Positions 7,326-15,420 of a stretch of 64,000 nt of DNA are shown here, in pieces. The translations under genes and the position numbers were made by a program. The DNA is taken from assembly GCF_009363615.1 (NCBI RefSeq), contig NZ_CP045384.1, positions 2,478,501 to 2,542,500 of the forward strand. Reading direction: 5' to 3'. A model generated the notes under the pieces. It made no database searches. It was not told the DNA's origin and saw only the letters and a list, made by a program, of their open reading frames with translations. The DNA comes from Ruegeria sp. THAF33. Its GTDB lineage: Bacteria; Pseudomonadota; Alphaproteobacteria; Rhodobacterales; Rhodobacteraceae. The number at the start of each line of letters is the position of its first letter. Within the stretch, counting starts at the first letter, position 1.

Positions 7326-8597
7326 TTAGAACCGCGCCTTTACAAGATGCGTCAGCGCCGCGCCGGATTCAAAAAAGGCGCGGCGCACGCGCGTCCAGTT
7401 TTCGCGGTGTTCCGACACGGCGGGAACCGGCAGAAGCGAGGGATCACCGGCCAGAAGGCTTTCGGCCATCATGCGGCCGAACACCGTGCCCGGGCCGATG
7501 CCGCGACCGGAATACCCGTGTGCGGCCAAAGCGTTGGGGCCGATCTGCGTGATCTTTGGAATATGATCCGATGTCATTGCGATCCGCCCGTGCCACCCGT
7601 GTGCCAACGGCTGGTCGGCCAATTGCGGATAGAGCTCGGCCAGCTTGCGCCGGACCCAACCGGAATGTGCAACCCGGCCGGCATGTCCCAGATCCCCCAT
7701 GCCGCCAATGATCATCCGACCCGCCTGATCCAGCCGGAATGACGTCATGATCAGCCCGGTATCCCAGCACCCTTCTTTCCTTGGCAGGATACTGGCGCGC
7801 AAATTGTCGGTCAGCGGGGCCGTGGCATACTGGAAATAGTAGACCGGCACATAGGCAGGCGCGGTATCCGGCAGCGCAAGATGATAGGCATTCGTCGCCT
7901 GAATGACCGATCTTGCCCGAACCGTCCCGCCCGGTGTCACCAGAACCCAGTGCCCGCCCTCATATGTCATGGTCTGCACGGGGCTTTGCGTGTGTATCCG
8001 CGCCCCGGCCTGTGACGCCGCGCGCGCCAAACCCACCGCATAGGCCAAAGGCTGAATGGTTCCTGCCCGTGGATCGAACAAGGCACCGTGAAAGGCCTGG
8101 CTGCCGGTGCGTTCACCCGCCTGGTCCGCCGACAATAGCTCAACCGGTGCTCCGGCTTCGCTCAACTGCGCATGACGCGTATGCAGGTCCTTCAAACCCG
8201 ACGCGGAATGAGCGCAATGCAGGGTTCCGTTGCGCACGGGCTCACACGCAATGCCATATTCATCGATCCAGGCAAACACATCCGACGGCGCCTTGGCCAG
8301 CAAGTCGATCAAACGGTTCCCCGGTTCAGCACCGATATGCGTGCGGATGTCGTCCGGCGGAAGCCACAGCCCTGCATTGACCAGACCGACATTGCGCCCC
8401 GAACCGCCAAACCCGATCTCCTGCACCTCGAGCAGGCAGACCGACGCGCCGGCGCGGGCTGCGGTCAACGCCGCTGAACAGCCGGTGTAGCCACCTCCGA
8501 TGACAGCCAGATCAACCGCGGCGTCAGCGGTCAGGGGCGGTGCGGTGACTGTCTCGGTGCAAGTGGTCTGCCAAAGTGATTGTTCGGGATCGTTCAC
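7326..8597 (-). CDS. FAD-dependent oxidoreductase, DAO family (gamma-glutamylputrescine oxidase-like)
   Basis: 423 residues. Predicted to oxidise an amine or amino acid with FAD. The ADP-binding GGGYTG is at 34-39 with a downstream acidic residue (LLE), then GFGGSGRNVGL, which matches the family pattern for the flavin region of PuuB/OrdL-like enzymes, and a C-terminal GYSGRGIGPG loop that closes the FAD site. It starts with GTG preceded by AGAGG. It is convergent with the SDR gene, 2 bases apart. The substrate cannot be assigned; putrescine or sarcosine-like compounds are possibilities. Confidence 0.85.
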   Translation of the reverse strand: MNDPEQSLWQTTCTETVTAPPLTADAAVDLAVIGGGYTGCSAALTAARAGASVCLLEVQEIGFGGSGRNVGLVNAGLWLPPDDIRTHIGAEPGNRLIDLLAKAPSDVFAWIDEYGIACEPVRNGTLHCAHSASGLKDLHTRHAQLSEAGAPVELLSADQAGERTGSQAFHGALFDPRAGTIQPLAYAVGLARAASQAGARIHTQSPVQTMTYEGGHWVLVTPGGTVRARSVIQATNAYHLALPDTAPAYVPVYYFQYATAPLTDNLRASILPRKEGCWDTGLIMTSFRLDQAGRMIIGGMGDLGHAGRVAHSGWVRRKLAELYPQLADQPLAHGWHGRIAMTSDHIPKITQIGPNALAAHGYSGRGIGPGTVFGRMMAESLLAGDPSLLPVPAVSEHRENWTRVRRAFFESGAALTHLVKARF

Positions 8598-8736
8598 GTC
8601 GGGCCTCTGAGTCTTGTCGGCGGATCATCATACCGATACCCCCCCTTTGCAAGCGGCCTTTTGACCCGTGCTGCGACAACGAAACAGACACCGCAGGCAC
8701 GGGCTTTGCCCGGGCCTGCCGGGCCCAAGCAGAGGA

Positions 8737-8789
8737 GTCATTCCGTTAGGAATGATGACGACGGACGGGAGAGCCCGCGTGGTGGGCTC
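8737..8789. terminator. Two hairpins downstream of the acyl-CoA dehydrogenase
   Basis: GAGCCC/GGGCTC (8771-8776 and 8784-8789) and the dyad TCATTCC-GTTA-GGAATGA (8738-8755) lie just past the minus-strand stop. Neither is followed by a T-run, so they may act as RNA-end structures more than as intrinsic terminators. Confidence 0.4.
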
Positions 8790-9945
8790 AGACGTCGAGC
8801 GATCGCGCGATCAGCTCTTTCATGACCTCGTTGGTGCCGCCATAGATCATCTGCACCCTGGCATCCGCGTAAAGACGCGCAATCGGGTATTCCATCATGA
8901 ACCCGTAGCCGCCGAACAGTTGCAGGCATTCATGCATGATCTCGTTCTGCACCTCGGATCCCCAGTATTTGGCCATCGAAGCAGTTGCCGCGTCCAACTC
9001 GCCTGCTTCCAGTTTCCCGATACAATCATTGATGAAACTGCGCAGAACCTCGGCCTTGGTCTTGCATTCCGCCAGTTTGAACCGGGTATTCTGAAAATCC
9101 ATCACCCGCTGCCCGAAGGCTTTGCGTTCCTGCACGTATTTCACGGTTTCGCCGATGGCGAAATCGATCGCGCCCAGCGCCATGATCGCGATATTCAGCC
9201 GTTCCCACGGCAGCTGTTTCATCAGTTGATAGAAACCCTGCCCTTCCTCGGGGCCTAACAGGTTTGTCATCGGCACTTTGACATCTTCGAAAAACAACTC
9301 GGCAGTGTCATTGCCCTTCATGCCCATTTTCTTGAGGTTCCGCCCCCGGCGAAAACCTTCACACCCGTCTGTTTCCACCACGATCAACGAAACGCCGCGT
9401 GCACCAGCGGTCTTGTCGGTCTTGGCGGCCACGATGATCAGATCCGCAGTCTGTCCGTTCGTGATGAAGATTTTAGACCCGTTCAACCGGTAAGAGTTGC
9501 CGTCCTTCTCGGCCGTCGTCCGCACCGCCTGCACGTCCGAACCGGTACTGGGTTCGGTCATTGCCAGCGCGCCGACCAATTCACCCGACGCCAGTTTGGG
9601 CAACCACTTCTTCTTCTGATCTTCGCTGCCATAAGCGGTGAGATAGTGGGTCACGATCGACTGAATGCCATAGCCCCAACCCGCATCACCCCGCGCGCCC
9701 TGTTCGTAGGCCGTGATGGCGTCAAAGCCCATGCCGCCGCCGACGCCGCCATATTCTTCAGGGATCGCACCCGCCATCAGCCCGGTTTCGCCGGCCTTTC
9801 GCCAGAAATCGCGATCCACAACGCCGTTTTCAACCCAGGTTTCGATATTGGGCGACAGTTCGTCATCCATGAACCGACCCGCCATATCCGCGAACATGCG
9901 GTGTTCATCAGTGACCCATGCCGCAGTCGAAGTGAAAAGTGACAT
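8788..9945 (-). CDS. Acyl-CoA dehydrogenase family protein
   Basis: 385 residues, full length for the family. Predicted to perform FAD-dependent alpha,beta-dehydrogenation of an acyl-CoA, passing electrons to ETF. Seen: AMTEPSTGSD (128-137), ITNGQ (161-165), RKAFGQ (274-279), and the C-terminal YGGTNEVMKELIAR. The Glu used as base in medium- and short-chain enzymes (YEGT) is Gly here; instead E248 in LPWERL sits where isovaleryl- and long-chain enzymes carry theirs. The start was set at 9945 because GGAGGG lies 7 bases upstream and homology begins there. The TetR gene lies 139 bp upstream on the same strand. Confidence 0.92.
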   Translation of the reverse strand: MSLFTSTAAWVTDEHRMFADMAGRFMDDELSPNIETWVENGVVDRDFWRKAGETGLMAGAIPEEYGGVGGGMGFDAITAYEQGARGDAGWGYGIQSIVTHYLTAYGSEDQKKKWLPKLASGELVGALAMTEPSTGSDVQAVRTTAEKDGNSYRLNGSKIFITNGQTADLIIVAAKTDKTAGARGVSLIVVETDGCEGFRRGRNLKKMGMKGNDTAELFFEDVKVPMTNLLGPEEGQGFYQLMKQLPWERLNIAIMALGAIDFAIGETVKYVQERKAFGQRVMDFQNTRFKLAECKTKAEVLRSFINDCIGKLEAGELDAATASMAKYWGSEVQNEIMHECLQLFGGYGFMMEYPIARLYADARVQMIYGGTNEVMKELIARSLDV

Positions 9946-10084
9946 TGAACGCCCTCCAATCGGTCTTTCCGAGAAGGCTAGCGCCGTGTTCGGTTCACGC
10001 CAATCCTTGTGACGCCGCGTCCCTTTGAGGAACAACGCAACGTCTCGGCCTGCGATGTCAGAGAATACCTTTTGACTGGCGGGG

Positions 10085-10648
10085 TTAAGCCAGTGCTTTG
10101 GCCAAAAGGTGCTTGGCCGCATCCTTGGCGTCTTCCGCCGGATCGCAGTTCTTGAGCAGGACGGCGGAAACGATGGCTCCTTCCTGCAACAACACGATCT
10201 GACTCGCGAGCTTCCGAGGATCATGCGCGCCGGCCTGTTGGGCTATGGCCGCGAAGTGTTCCAGCAAAAGCTGTTTGTGTTCGGCGGCCTGTTCATGGAT
10301 CGGGTGATCCTTGTCCTGATACTCGGCCCCGGCCTTGATGAACATGCAGCCCCGGAACCCGTCCTCTTCGAACCACTCTTTCAGGGCATCAAAACTGACG
10401 ATGATCTGATCGGCCGGTGTCTCCGCCATCTCGTCGATGCGCTGAAAGAACCAGTTGCGAAAGTTCTCATCCCGCAAGCGCAGCGCGGCGATGATCAGGT
10501 CTTCCTTGGTGCGGAAATGCTTGTACATCGACGTCTTGGACACGCCTGTTTCCACAACCAGCTTGTCCATGCCGGTTGCGTGAAACCCGTCGCGGTAAAA
10601 GACCTTCAGGGCCTTGCTGACCAACTCATCCCGTTTGTTTGGGCGCAT
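10085..10648 (-). CDS. TetR/AcrR-family transcriptional regulator
   Basis: 187 residues. The N-terminal helix-turn-helix (about 8-55) includes the classical GVSKTSMYKHFRTKEDL; the C-terminal ligand domain contains FRGCMFIKAGAEY, as in the YcdC/AcuR-like group. It is divergent from the small-ORF/DUF1348/PNPOx operon. A perfect 16-bp palindrome precedes its start and two related sites precede the divergent operon, so autorepression plus repression of that operon is the natural reading. The ligand is unknown. Confidence 0.9.
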   Translation of the reverse strand: MRPNKRDELVSKALKVFYRDGFHATGMDKLVVETGVSKTSMYKHFRTKEDLIIAALRLRDENFRNWFFQRIDEMAETPADQIIVSFDALKEWFEEDGFRGCMFIKAGAEYQDKDHPIHEQAAEHKQLLLEHFAAIAQQAGAHDPRKLASQIVLLQEGAIVSAVLLKNCDPAEDAKDAAKHLLAKALA

Positions 10649-10654
10649 GATTCG

Positions 10655-10693
10655 GCTCCATGGTGTACCGTTCTGTACATATTACCATGGAGC
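10655..10693. promoter_or_regulatory. TetR operator site A inside a 10-bp inverted repeat
   Basis: The perfect palindrome TGTACCGTTCTGTACA (10664-10679) lies 15 bases upstream of the TetR start. It sits inside a second, perfect inverted repeat, GCTCCATGGT (10655-10664) and ACCATGGAGC (10684-10693). Two further copies of the inner motif occur at 10783 and 10812. Confidence 0.6.
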
Positions 10694-10782
10694 GTGAAGT
10701 ACAATGACCTCAGGCCAAAGCATTGTTTTGAAATAGTTTTACCAGGCGCCTTGTCTCACCATGAAATTTCCACTTGAAAAAG

Positions 10783-10827
10783 TTTACAGATCGGTACACT
10801 TTACCTGTAAGTTAACTGATCTGTACA
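10783..10827. promoter_or_regulatory. TetR operator sites B and C
   Basis: TTTACAGATCGGTACA (10783-10798) and TTAACTGATCTGTACA (10812-10827) share the T-[TG]-[TA]-A-C-N6-GTACA plan of site A. Their centres are 29 bp apart, just upstream of the operon starting at 10844. Confidence 0.5.
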
Positions 10828-10843
10828 CCCGAGGATTTGACCG

Positions 10844-10927
10844 ATGAAACGTCGCGCCAGCATTTTTCCACCTCAGTACGTCCCCTTCCTTCTGACCATG
10901 GCTCTTCTTGCCGCCTCCCTCACCTGA
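10844..10927 (+). CDS. Small hydrophobic ORF, 27 aa, possible remnant of a DUF2798 membrane protein
   Basis: A short reading frame beginning [17 protein letters not shown] with one hydrophobic stretch, preceded by GAGGATTTG. The opening Y-x-P-F followed by a hydrophobic helix resembles the start of DUF2798 two-helix proteins, which would be about 70 residues; here a stop comes after one helix. It is the first frame of the TetR-controlled operon, 13 bases before the DUF1348 gene. It may be a truncated gene, a leader peptide, or chance. Confidence 0.4.
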   Translation: MKRRASIFPPQYVPFLLTMALLAASLT

Positions 10928-10940
10928 AAGCCTTTGCGGA

Positions 10941-11405
10941 ATGTCCAGACCCCCCTTGCCCCCCTTAACGTTGGAAACTGCCGCTCAAAAAGTGCGCGCG
11001 GCGGAAGATGCCTGGAACAGTCGCGATCCCGACCGCGTGACGCCCGCCTATACGGATGACAGTCAATGGCGGAATCGGGCTGAATTCCTGTCCGGCCACG
11101 CCGACATCCACGCCTTTCTGACCCGCAAATGGCGGAAGGAACTGGATTATCGTCTGATCAAGGAACTGTGGGCCTTTGCCGGAAATCGCATTGCCGTACG
11201 CTATGCCTATGAATGGCGCGACGACAGCGGTCAGTGGTTCCGATCCTATGGCAATGAAAACTGGGAATTCGCCGATGACGGGCGCATGTCACATCGCCAT
11301 GCCTCGCTCAACGATCTTCCGATAGCTGAAGATGACAGGCTGTTCCATTGGCCCTTGGGCGAACGCCCTCATGACCACCCCGGGTTGTCCGAACTGGGTC
11401 TTTAG
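10941..11405 (+). CDS. DUF1348 / nuclear transport factor 2-like family protein
   Basis: 154 residues with the SnoaL/NTF2-like cone fold: W-x-x-R-D-x-x-x-V-T-x-x-Y-T-D-D-S-x-W-R near the start, a central [14 protein letters not shown], and a terminal RRHAS-like [12 protein letters not shown]1348 proteins are about 150 residues and of unknown function. It forms a pair with the flavin-nucleotide-binding gene 12 bases downstream and is probably under the divergent TetR. The start has only a weak GCGGA site; ATG 10941 was chosen because homology begins there. Confidence 0.85.
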   Translation: MSRPPLPPLTLETAAQKVRAAEDAWNSRDPDRVTPAYTDDSQWRNRAEFLSGHADIHAFLTRKWRKELDYRLIKELWAFAGNRIAVRYAYEWRDDSGQWFRSYGNENWEFADDGRMSHRHASLNDLPIAEDDRLFHWPLGERPHDHPGLSELGL

Positions 11406-11417
11406 AAGGACGCTCCA

Positions 11418-12038
11418 ATGCCCCGCGCTTTTTCCGAACTGACCTTCACACCCGCCGTCCGCGCCCATCAAGAAAGGATGGGATCGGCCAGAAGCTATGC
11501 CAAGTTCATTGCAGGTGGCCCGCGGCAAGGCCATCTGATCGGAGACCCCGAGAAAGAGTTCATTCAGGCGCGGGACGGGTTCTATCAATCCACCGTGTCC
11601 GAGACCGGCTGGCCCTATGTCCAGTATCGGGGCGGACCGGCAGGTTTTCTGAAGGTTCTGGGCCCCCAGACCATCGGATATGCGGATTTTTCGGGCAACA
11701 AACAGTATATCTCGCGCGGGAATCTGGACGGCAATGATCGTATTGCAATGATCCTGATGGATTACGCCAACCGACGCCGCCTTAAGATCCTTGGGCGCGT
11801 AGAGTTCACGGAAGGCGAAACAGCGGCCGCCACCCTTTACCCGGAAGAGGCCGAGGGACCGGCCGAACGGGCCGTGATCATCCGCGTCGAGGCATTGGAC
11901 TGGAACTGCCCAAGCCACATCACGCCGCGCTTCACCGAAGCAGAGTTGCGCCCTCATCTGAACAGGCTGGGGCAGCAGTTGGCAGAGTTGCAGGCGGAAA
12001 ACCAAAGGCTGAAACAGCAATTGGCAAAGTCAGGTTGA
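11418..12038 (+). CDS. Pyridoxamine 5'-phosphate oxidase-family (flavin-nucleotide-binding) protein
   Basis: 206 residues with a split-barrel FMN-binding fold. Seen: SETGWPYVQYRGGPAGFLKV, the ISRGNLDGNDR strand region typical of the family, and a terminal coiled-coil-like tail (LNRLGQQLAELQAENQRLKQ). The start has AAGGA 7-8 bases upstream. Such proteins are usually flavoreductases or heme-utilisation-like enzymes rather than true PdxH. It shares a TetR-controlled operon with DUF1348; the joint function is unknown. Confidence 0.85.
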   Translation: MPRAFSELTFTPAVRAHQERMGSARSYAKFIAGGPRQGHLIGDPEKEFIQARDGFYQSTVSETGWPYVQYRGGPAGFLKVLGPQTIGYADFSGNKQYISRGNLDGNDRIAMILMDYANRRRLKILGRVEFTEGETAAATLYPEEAEGPAERAVIIRVEALDWNCPSHITPRFTEAELRPHLNRLGQQLAELQAENQRLKQQLAKSG

Positions 12039-12088
12039 CGTTTCAGCCCTCACAGAATTTACGGATTTCAAGAGAAGGGAGCGTCGCA

Positions 12089-12250
12089 ATGGTTCGCTCG
12101 GTCTTTCACCTCTCGGCGGCTTGCCTTGCCGGTACTGCCCTGATCATTCTGATCATCATGTTCGGTTTTTTCGTCTCGCCCAGCGCCGTACGAACGTCGC
12201 CGCCATCGGTATTCAGCAAGATTTTGTTCGAACATTTGCAGCAAGAATGA
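12089..12250 (+). CDS. Small single-pass membrane protein, hypothetical
   Basis: 53 residues beginning MVRSVFHLSAACLAG, with one strong transmembrane helix (about 10-30) and a short polar tail. GAGAAGGGA lies 8 bases before the ATG. It follows the PNPOx gene by 50 bases on the same strand. I do not recognise the family. Confidence 0.5.
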   Translation: MVRSVFHLSAACLAGTALIILIIMFGFFVSPSAVRTSPPSVFSKILFEHLQQE

Positions 12251-12352
12251 TGACCGAGCGTCACTGCGGCAGGAACCCGGCAAGCGCGCTTGTCGTTTCA
12301 AGCCAATGCCATCAACTCGGGCTCACGGGGCGCATAGGCTGAAAGACTGAAG

Positions 12353-12412
12353 AACCTGGCCTAAGAGCGGCCAGGTTCCAGGTCTGCTCTCACCACCAAG
12401 AATGGTGAGAGC
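12353..12412. terminator. Two consecutive perfect hairpins
   Basis: AACCTGGCC/GGCCAGGTT (9-bp arms, 7-base loop, 12353-12377) is followed 8 bases later by GCTCTCACCA/TGGTGAGAGC (10-bp arms, 7-base loop, 12386-12412). They lie between convergent genes and have no T-run. The AGAGC in the first loop can pair with GCTCT of the second arm, so the two could be alternatives. Confidence 0.5.
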
Positions 12413-12426
12413 ATAAATAAGCCAGA

Positions 12427-13122
12427 TCAGGCCGTGCTGCGCTTTTTCCGGCGCCCCATCACAAACAAACCGCTGATGCCGCCAAGAAGCAGCCAGCCAG
12501 CTGCGGGCAGCGGCACGGGGGCTACCGTGTATTCCCCATACAGCGTTGCGACGTTTTGCATGTTTTCCGTTGTGCTGAAGCCGTTCGAAATGGTGCTGCC
12601 GCCGTCCTGAGAGAAACCGAGGACCGAAAACACATAATTCTGTCCACGAAAATTAAAGCTCTGAGAGCCCAAATTGTTGGTAATGGTCACGATGTCATCA
12701 CAAGGGGTAGAGTCCGCCGGACAGTTCGCTGGACGATTCAATGTCTCGTTATGCGTCAGGGCAAACGACGAAGACACCAAAGGGCCACCGCTGATCAGTA
12801 TGTCAACAAGAAGGTCGACGGAGCTTAGGGTTGTTCCCGTGATCGGGAAATTCAGATGCGAGAACTGACCCAGAGCAAAAGCAGTTCCAGGCATCAGACC
12901 TGAAATTGGCGTGCCAGTTGGCGTGAAATCGTAACCACTCGAGCTGCTGCCACTTCCCCAGCGAAGAGAAATCGTAGAACCAGAGGTGCTTTCAGTAACG
13001 CCGGAACTTGGATTTACGTTTTGCCAAGAGGGCGAGATGCTGGAAATGGTCAGCGCCGACGCACCGCTTGCAGTCATCACACCTGCAACAGCGATCGCAG
13101 CTATGTTTCGTTTGAATGTCAT
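12427..13122 (-). CDS. VPLPA-CTERM sorting-domain exported protein
   Basis: 231 residues. An N-terminal signal peptide (MTFKRNIAAIAVAGVMTASG, cleaved after SALT-like alanines) precedes a Ser/Thr/Gly/Asn-rich extracellular domain. The C-terminus is a textbook sorting signal: VPLPAAGWLLLGG, a hydrophobic helix and the basic cluster GRRKKRS. VPLPA-CTERM proteins are processed by an exosortase and released or anchored at the surface, often with exopolysaccharide. No exosortase gene is in the window. The role of the domain is unknown. Upstream 13123-13375 shows no gene. Confidence 0.88.
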   Translation of the reverse strand: MTFKRNIAAIAVAGVMTASGASALTISSISPSWQNVNPSSGVTESTSGSTISLRWGSGSSSSGYDFTPTGTPISGLMPGTAFALGQFSHLNFPITGTTLSSVDLLVDILISGGPLVSSSFALTHNETLNRPANCPADSTPCDDIVTITNNLGSQSFNFRGQNYVFSVLGFSQDGGSTISNGFSTTENMQNVATLYGEYTVAPVPLPAAGWLLLGGISGLFVMGRRKKRSTA

Positions 13123-13375
13123 GTGCCCACCTCACGTGTGAATACTCGTTACAAACCACTCCGGGAAAGAGTAGCACAACAGGATCATATTCCTAGCTCA
13201 CGCGCCACATTGACGCCACGTTTTCACCTCAATCAGCGCGAATGACACCCAAAAGAGTGCCCAAAGGGACACAATAATCCAGCCTGCACCAATTGTTTAA
13301 TTTTTGGAAACAGCCATTGTGGATACAAGGCGTCAACTGAACGATTGAATACGCAACCGGGCACGGCGTGAGGGC

Positions 13376-14047
13376 TCATTTGCGCCCGGATCGTACCATT
13401 GCTTCGATACCGGCGGCGCAAAAGTCCACCAGACGTTCCATGCCCGATACGTCACCGCCCTGCGACAGGGCTTTGACCCGCCATCCACTGTTGAGATGGG
13501 CCAGCATCGCCGAGACCGAATAAACCTGGCCACTTGCCAAAACCGCAGGATCGACATCCGGGTAAAGGGTGGCGATCTCGGTGATGAACAGCTGGGCGGT
13601 AGGATCGAAACATTCCGCTGCGATATCGCGCCACCTGGGGTCAACCGATACGTGGGCCACCAACCGCCCATATGCCATCCATCCGGGCCCACCCGTTTCA
13701 GCCAGGTCCACATAGGGTCGGATAAAGCTGTCCAGAATGCTGTGAAGCGTCAGCGGAGCGACGGCCTTGGCCTTGTTCAACGCGTCGATCCGAAGCTGCG
13801 CCAACGCGTCCGCGCGCCGCGCCACGGTTTTGTAAAACAACTCCTCCTTGCCACCACCATGATGGTGCACAAGACCAATCTGAACCCCCGCCAAGGCCGC
13901 GATATCCCGGATCGACGCACCCTCGAATCCCCGTTCGGCAAAGACGGTTTCAGCCGCATCCATGATCCGCGCCTTGGTTTCAAGCGATCGCTTGGACGGT
14001 GCTCTTTGCCTTGGTTTTTCGATGTTTTTTGGACTCATGAATTTCAT
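13376..14047 (-). CDS. TetR/AcrR-family transcriptional regulator
   Basis: 223 residues from ATG 14047 (AAGG nearby); an internal ATG 3 codons later is an alternative. After a basic leader, the HTH covers about 22-70 (TVFAERGFEGASIRDIAALAG, then VQIGLVHHHGGGKEELF). The C-terminal domain resembles the CECR/YP-type TetR_C. The HTH loop has HHHGGGKEEL where HYHFGSKEEL is usual. It is divergent from the FMO operon, 56 bp away; the region holds TCGTTCGTTC and an AAGTT/AACTT pair that could form its operator. Confidence 0.9.
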   Translation of the reverse strand: MKFMSPKNIEKPRQRAPSKRSLETKARIMDAAETVFAERGFEGASIRDIAALAGVQIGLVHHHGGGKEELFYKTVARRADALAQLRIDALNKAKAVAPLTLHSILDSFIRPYVDLAETGGPGWMAYGRLVAHVSVDPRWRDIAAECFDPTAQLFITEIATLYPDVDPAVLASGQVYSVSAMLAHLNSGWRVKALSQGGDVSGMERLVDFCAAGIEAMVRSGRK

Positions 14048-14103
14048 CTTGCCTTATTTTGGTCGTTCGTTCAAGTTAAGCATCACGAACTTCGGGAGGG
14101 TTC

Positions 14104-15420
14104 ATGACACAGACGCGCAACGCATTCGCCCTGATCGGGGCGGGGCCGATGGGTTTGGCCGCAGCCAAGGTGCTGAAGGAACAGGGCATCGCCTTTCAGG
14201 GGTTCGAATTGCATTCGGATGTGGGCGGTCTGTGGGATATCGATGCCCCCAGATCAACCATGTATGAATCGGCGCATCTGATCTCTTCAAAACGCATGAC
14301 TGAATTCGAGGATTTCCCGATGGATGAGGCTGTGGCCGAGTACCCCTCGCACCGGGCGATGCGCGACTATTTCCGGTCCTTTGCCGATCGTTTCGGCCTG
14401 CGTGAAAGCTACAGGTTCAATGCAGAAGTCACCCGGATCACTCCGCTGGGCAAATCCGGTGACGGTTGGCGTGTTGGCTGGCGGGACGCCGAAGGTGAGC
14501 ATCAGGCCGAATTCGCAGGGGTTCTGATTGCAAACGGCACCTTGTCGGAACCGAATATGCCCAGCTTTCCCGGCACGTTTGACGGCGAGTTAATCCATGC
14601 CTCGCAATATCGGTACCCCAGTCAGTTCGACGGCAAGCGCGTGTTGGTCGTGGGCGCGGGCAATTCCGGCTGTGACATTGCGGTTGACGCAATCCATCAC
14701 GCAGAACGCTGCGATCTGTCCATGCGGCGCGGCTATTACTTCGTGCCGAAATACGTTTTCGGCAAACCGGCCGACACGATGGGCGGCAAGATCCGCCTGC
14801 CGATGTGGTTGAAGCGCAAGCTGGACAGCCTCATCCTCAGTTGGTTTGTCGGTGATCCGCAGAAATACGGCTTTCCCAAGCCCGATTACCAGCTGTACGA
14901 AAGCCACCCGGTGGTCAATTCGCTGGTCCTGTATCACGCGGGCCATGGCGACCTGCGCATTCGCCCCGATATCGACCGCCTGGAAGGCAAAACCGTGCAT
15001 TTCAAGGACGGCACGCGCGCAGACTATGACATGATTCTCGCCGCGACCGGATACAAGCTGCACTATCCGTTCATCGACCGGGGCCTGCTGAACTGGCAGG
15101 GCGATGCCCCACATCTGTACCTGAACGCGATGCACCCCGAACGGGACGATCTTTTTGTGCTGGGCATGGTCGAGGCCACGGGTCTGGGCTGGCAGGGCAG
15201 GCACGAGCAGGCCGAAATGGTGGCGCGCTATATCAAAGGTCTTCAGAAGGGCTGCCCGGTGGCGGCCGATCTGAAATCCGAAAAACAAAAAGACTATAAG
15301 CGCGCCACCGGAGGCATGAGCTATATCGATCTGCCGCGAATGGCTTACTACGTGGACAAGGCCACTTACAGAAAGGCTGTCACCGGGTGGATCGAACGGC
15401 TGCGGAAAGCCGCCGTATGA
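14104..15420 (+). CDS. Flavin-containing monooxygenase family protein
   Basis: 438 residues. NADPH- and O2-dependent oxygenation of a nucleophilic N or S, or a Baeyer-Villiger-type reaction, is predicted. The FAD dinucleotide motif GAGPMG is at 13-18; the FMO fingerprint FxGxxxHxxxY matches exactly as FDGELIHASQY (about 160-170); the NADPH motif GAGNSG is near 184. GGGAGGG precedes the ATG. It is the first gene of a four-gene operon with 4-base overlaps and is divergent from a TetR regulator. The substrate is unknown. Confidence 0.9.
   Translation: MTQTRNAFALIGAGPMGLAAAKVLKEQGIAFQGFELHSDVGGLWDIDAPRSTMYESAHLISSKRMTEFEDFPMDEAVAEYPSHRAMRDYFRSFADRFGLRESYRFNAEVTRITPLGKSGDGWRVGWRDAEGEHQAEFAGVLIANGTLSEPNMPSFPGTFDGELIHASQYRYPSQFDGKRVLVVGAGNSGCDIAVDAIHHAERCDLSMRRGYYFVPKYVFGKPADTMGGKIRLPMWLKRKLDSLILSWFVGDPQKYGFPKPDYQLYESHPVVNSLVLYHAGHGDLRIRPDIDRLEGKTVHFKDGTRADYDMILAATGYKLHYPFIDRGLLNWQGDAPHLYLNAMHPERDDLFVLGMVEATGLGWQGRHEQAEMVARYIKGLQKGCPVAADLKSEKQKDYKRATGGMSYIDLPRMAYYVDKATYRKAVTGWIERLRKAAV

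Noticed and set aside
7326..8597. Assignment as puuB proper
   Set aside because: DAO-family motifs fit, but no other putrescine genes adjoin, so a specific gene name was not given.
8788..10224. N-terminally extended acyl-CoA dehydrogenase starting at 10224
   Set aside because: The extra 93 residues overlap the TetR gene, have no family similarity, and GGAGGG precedes ATG 9945.
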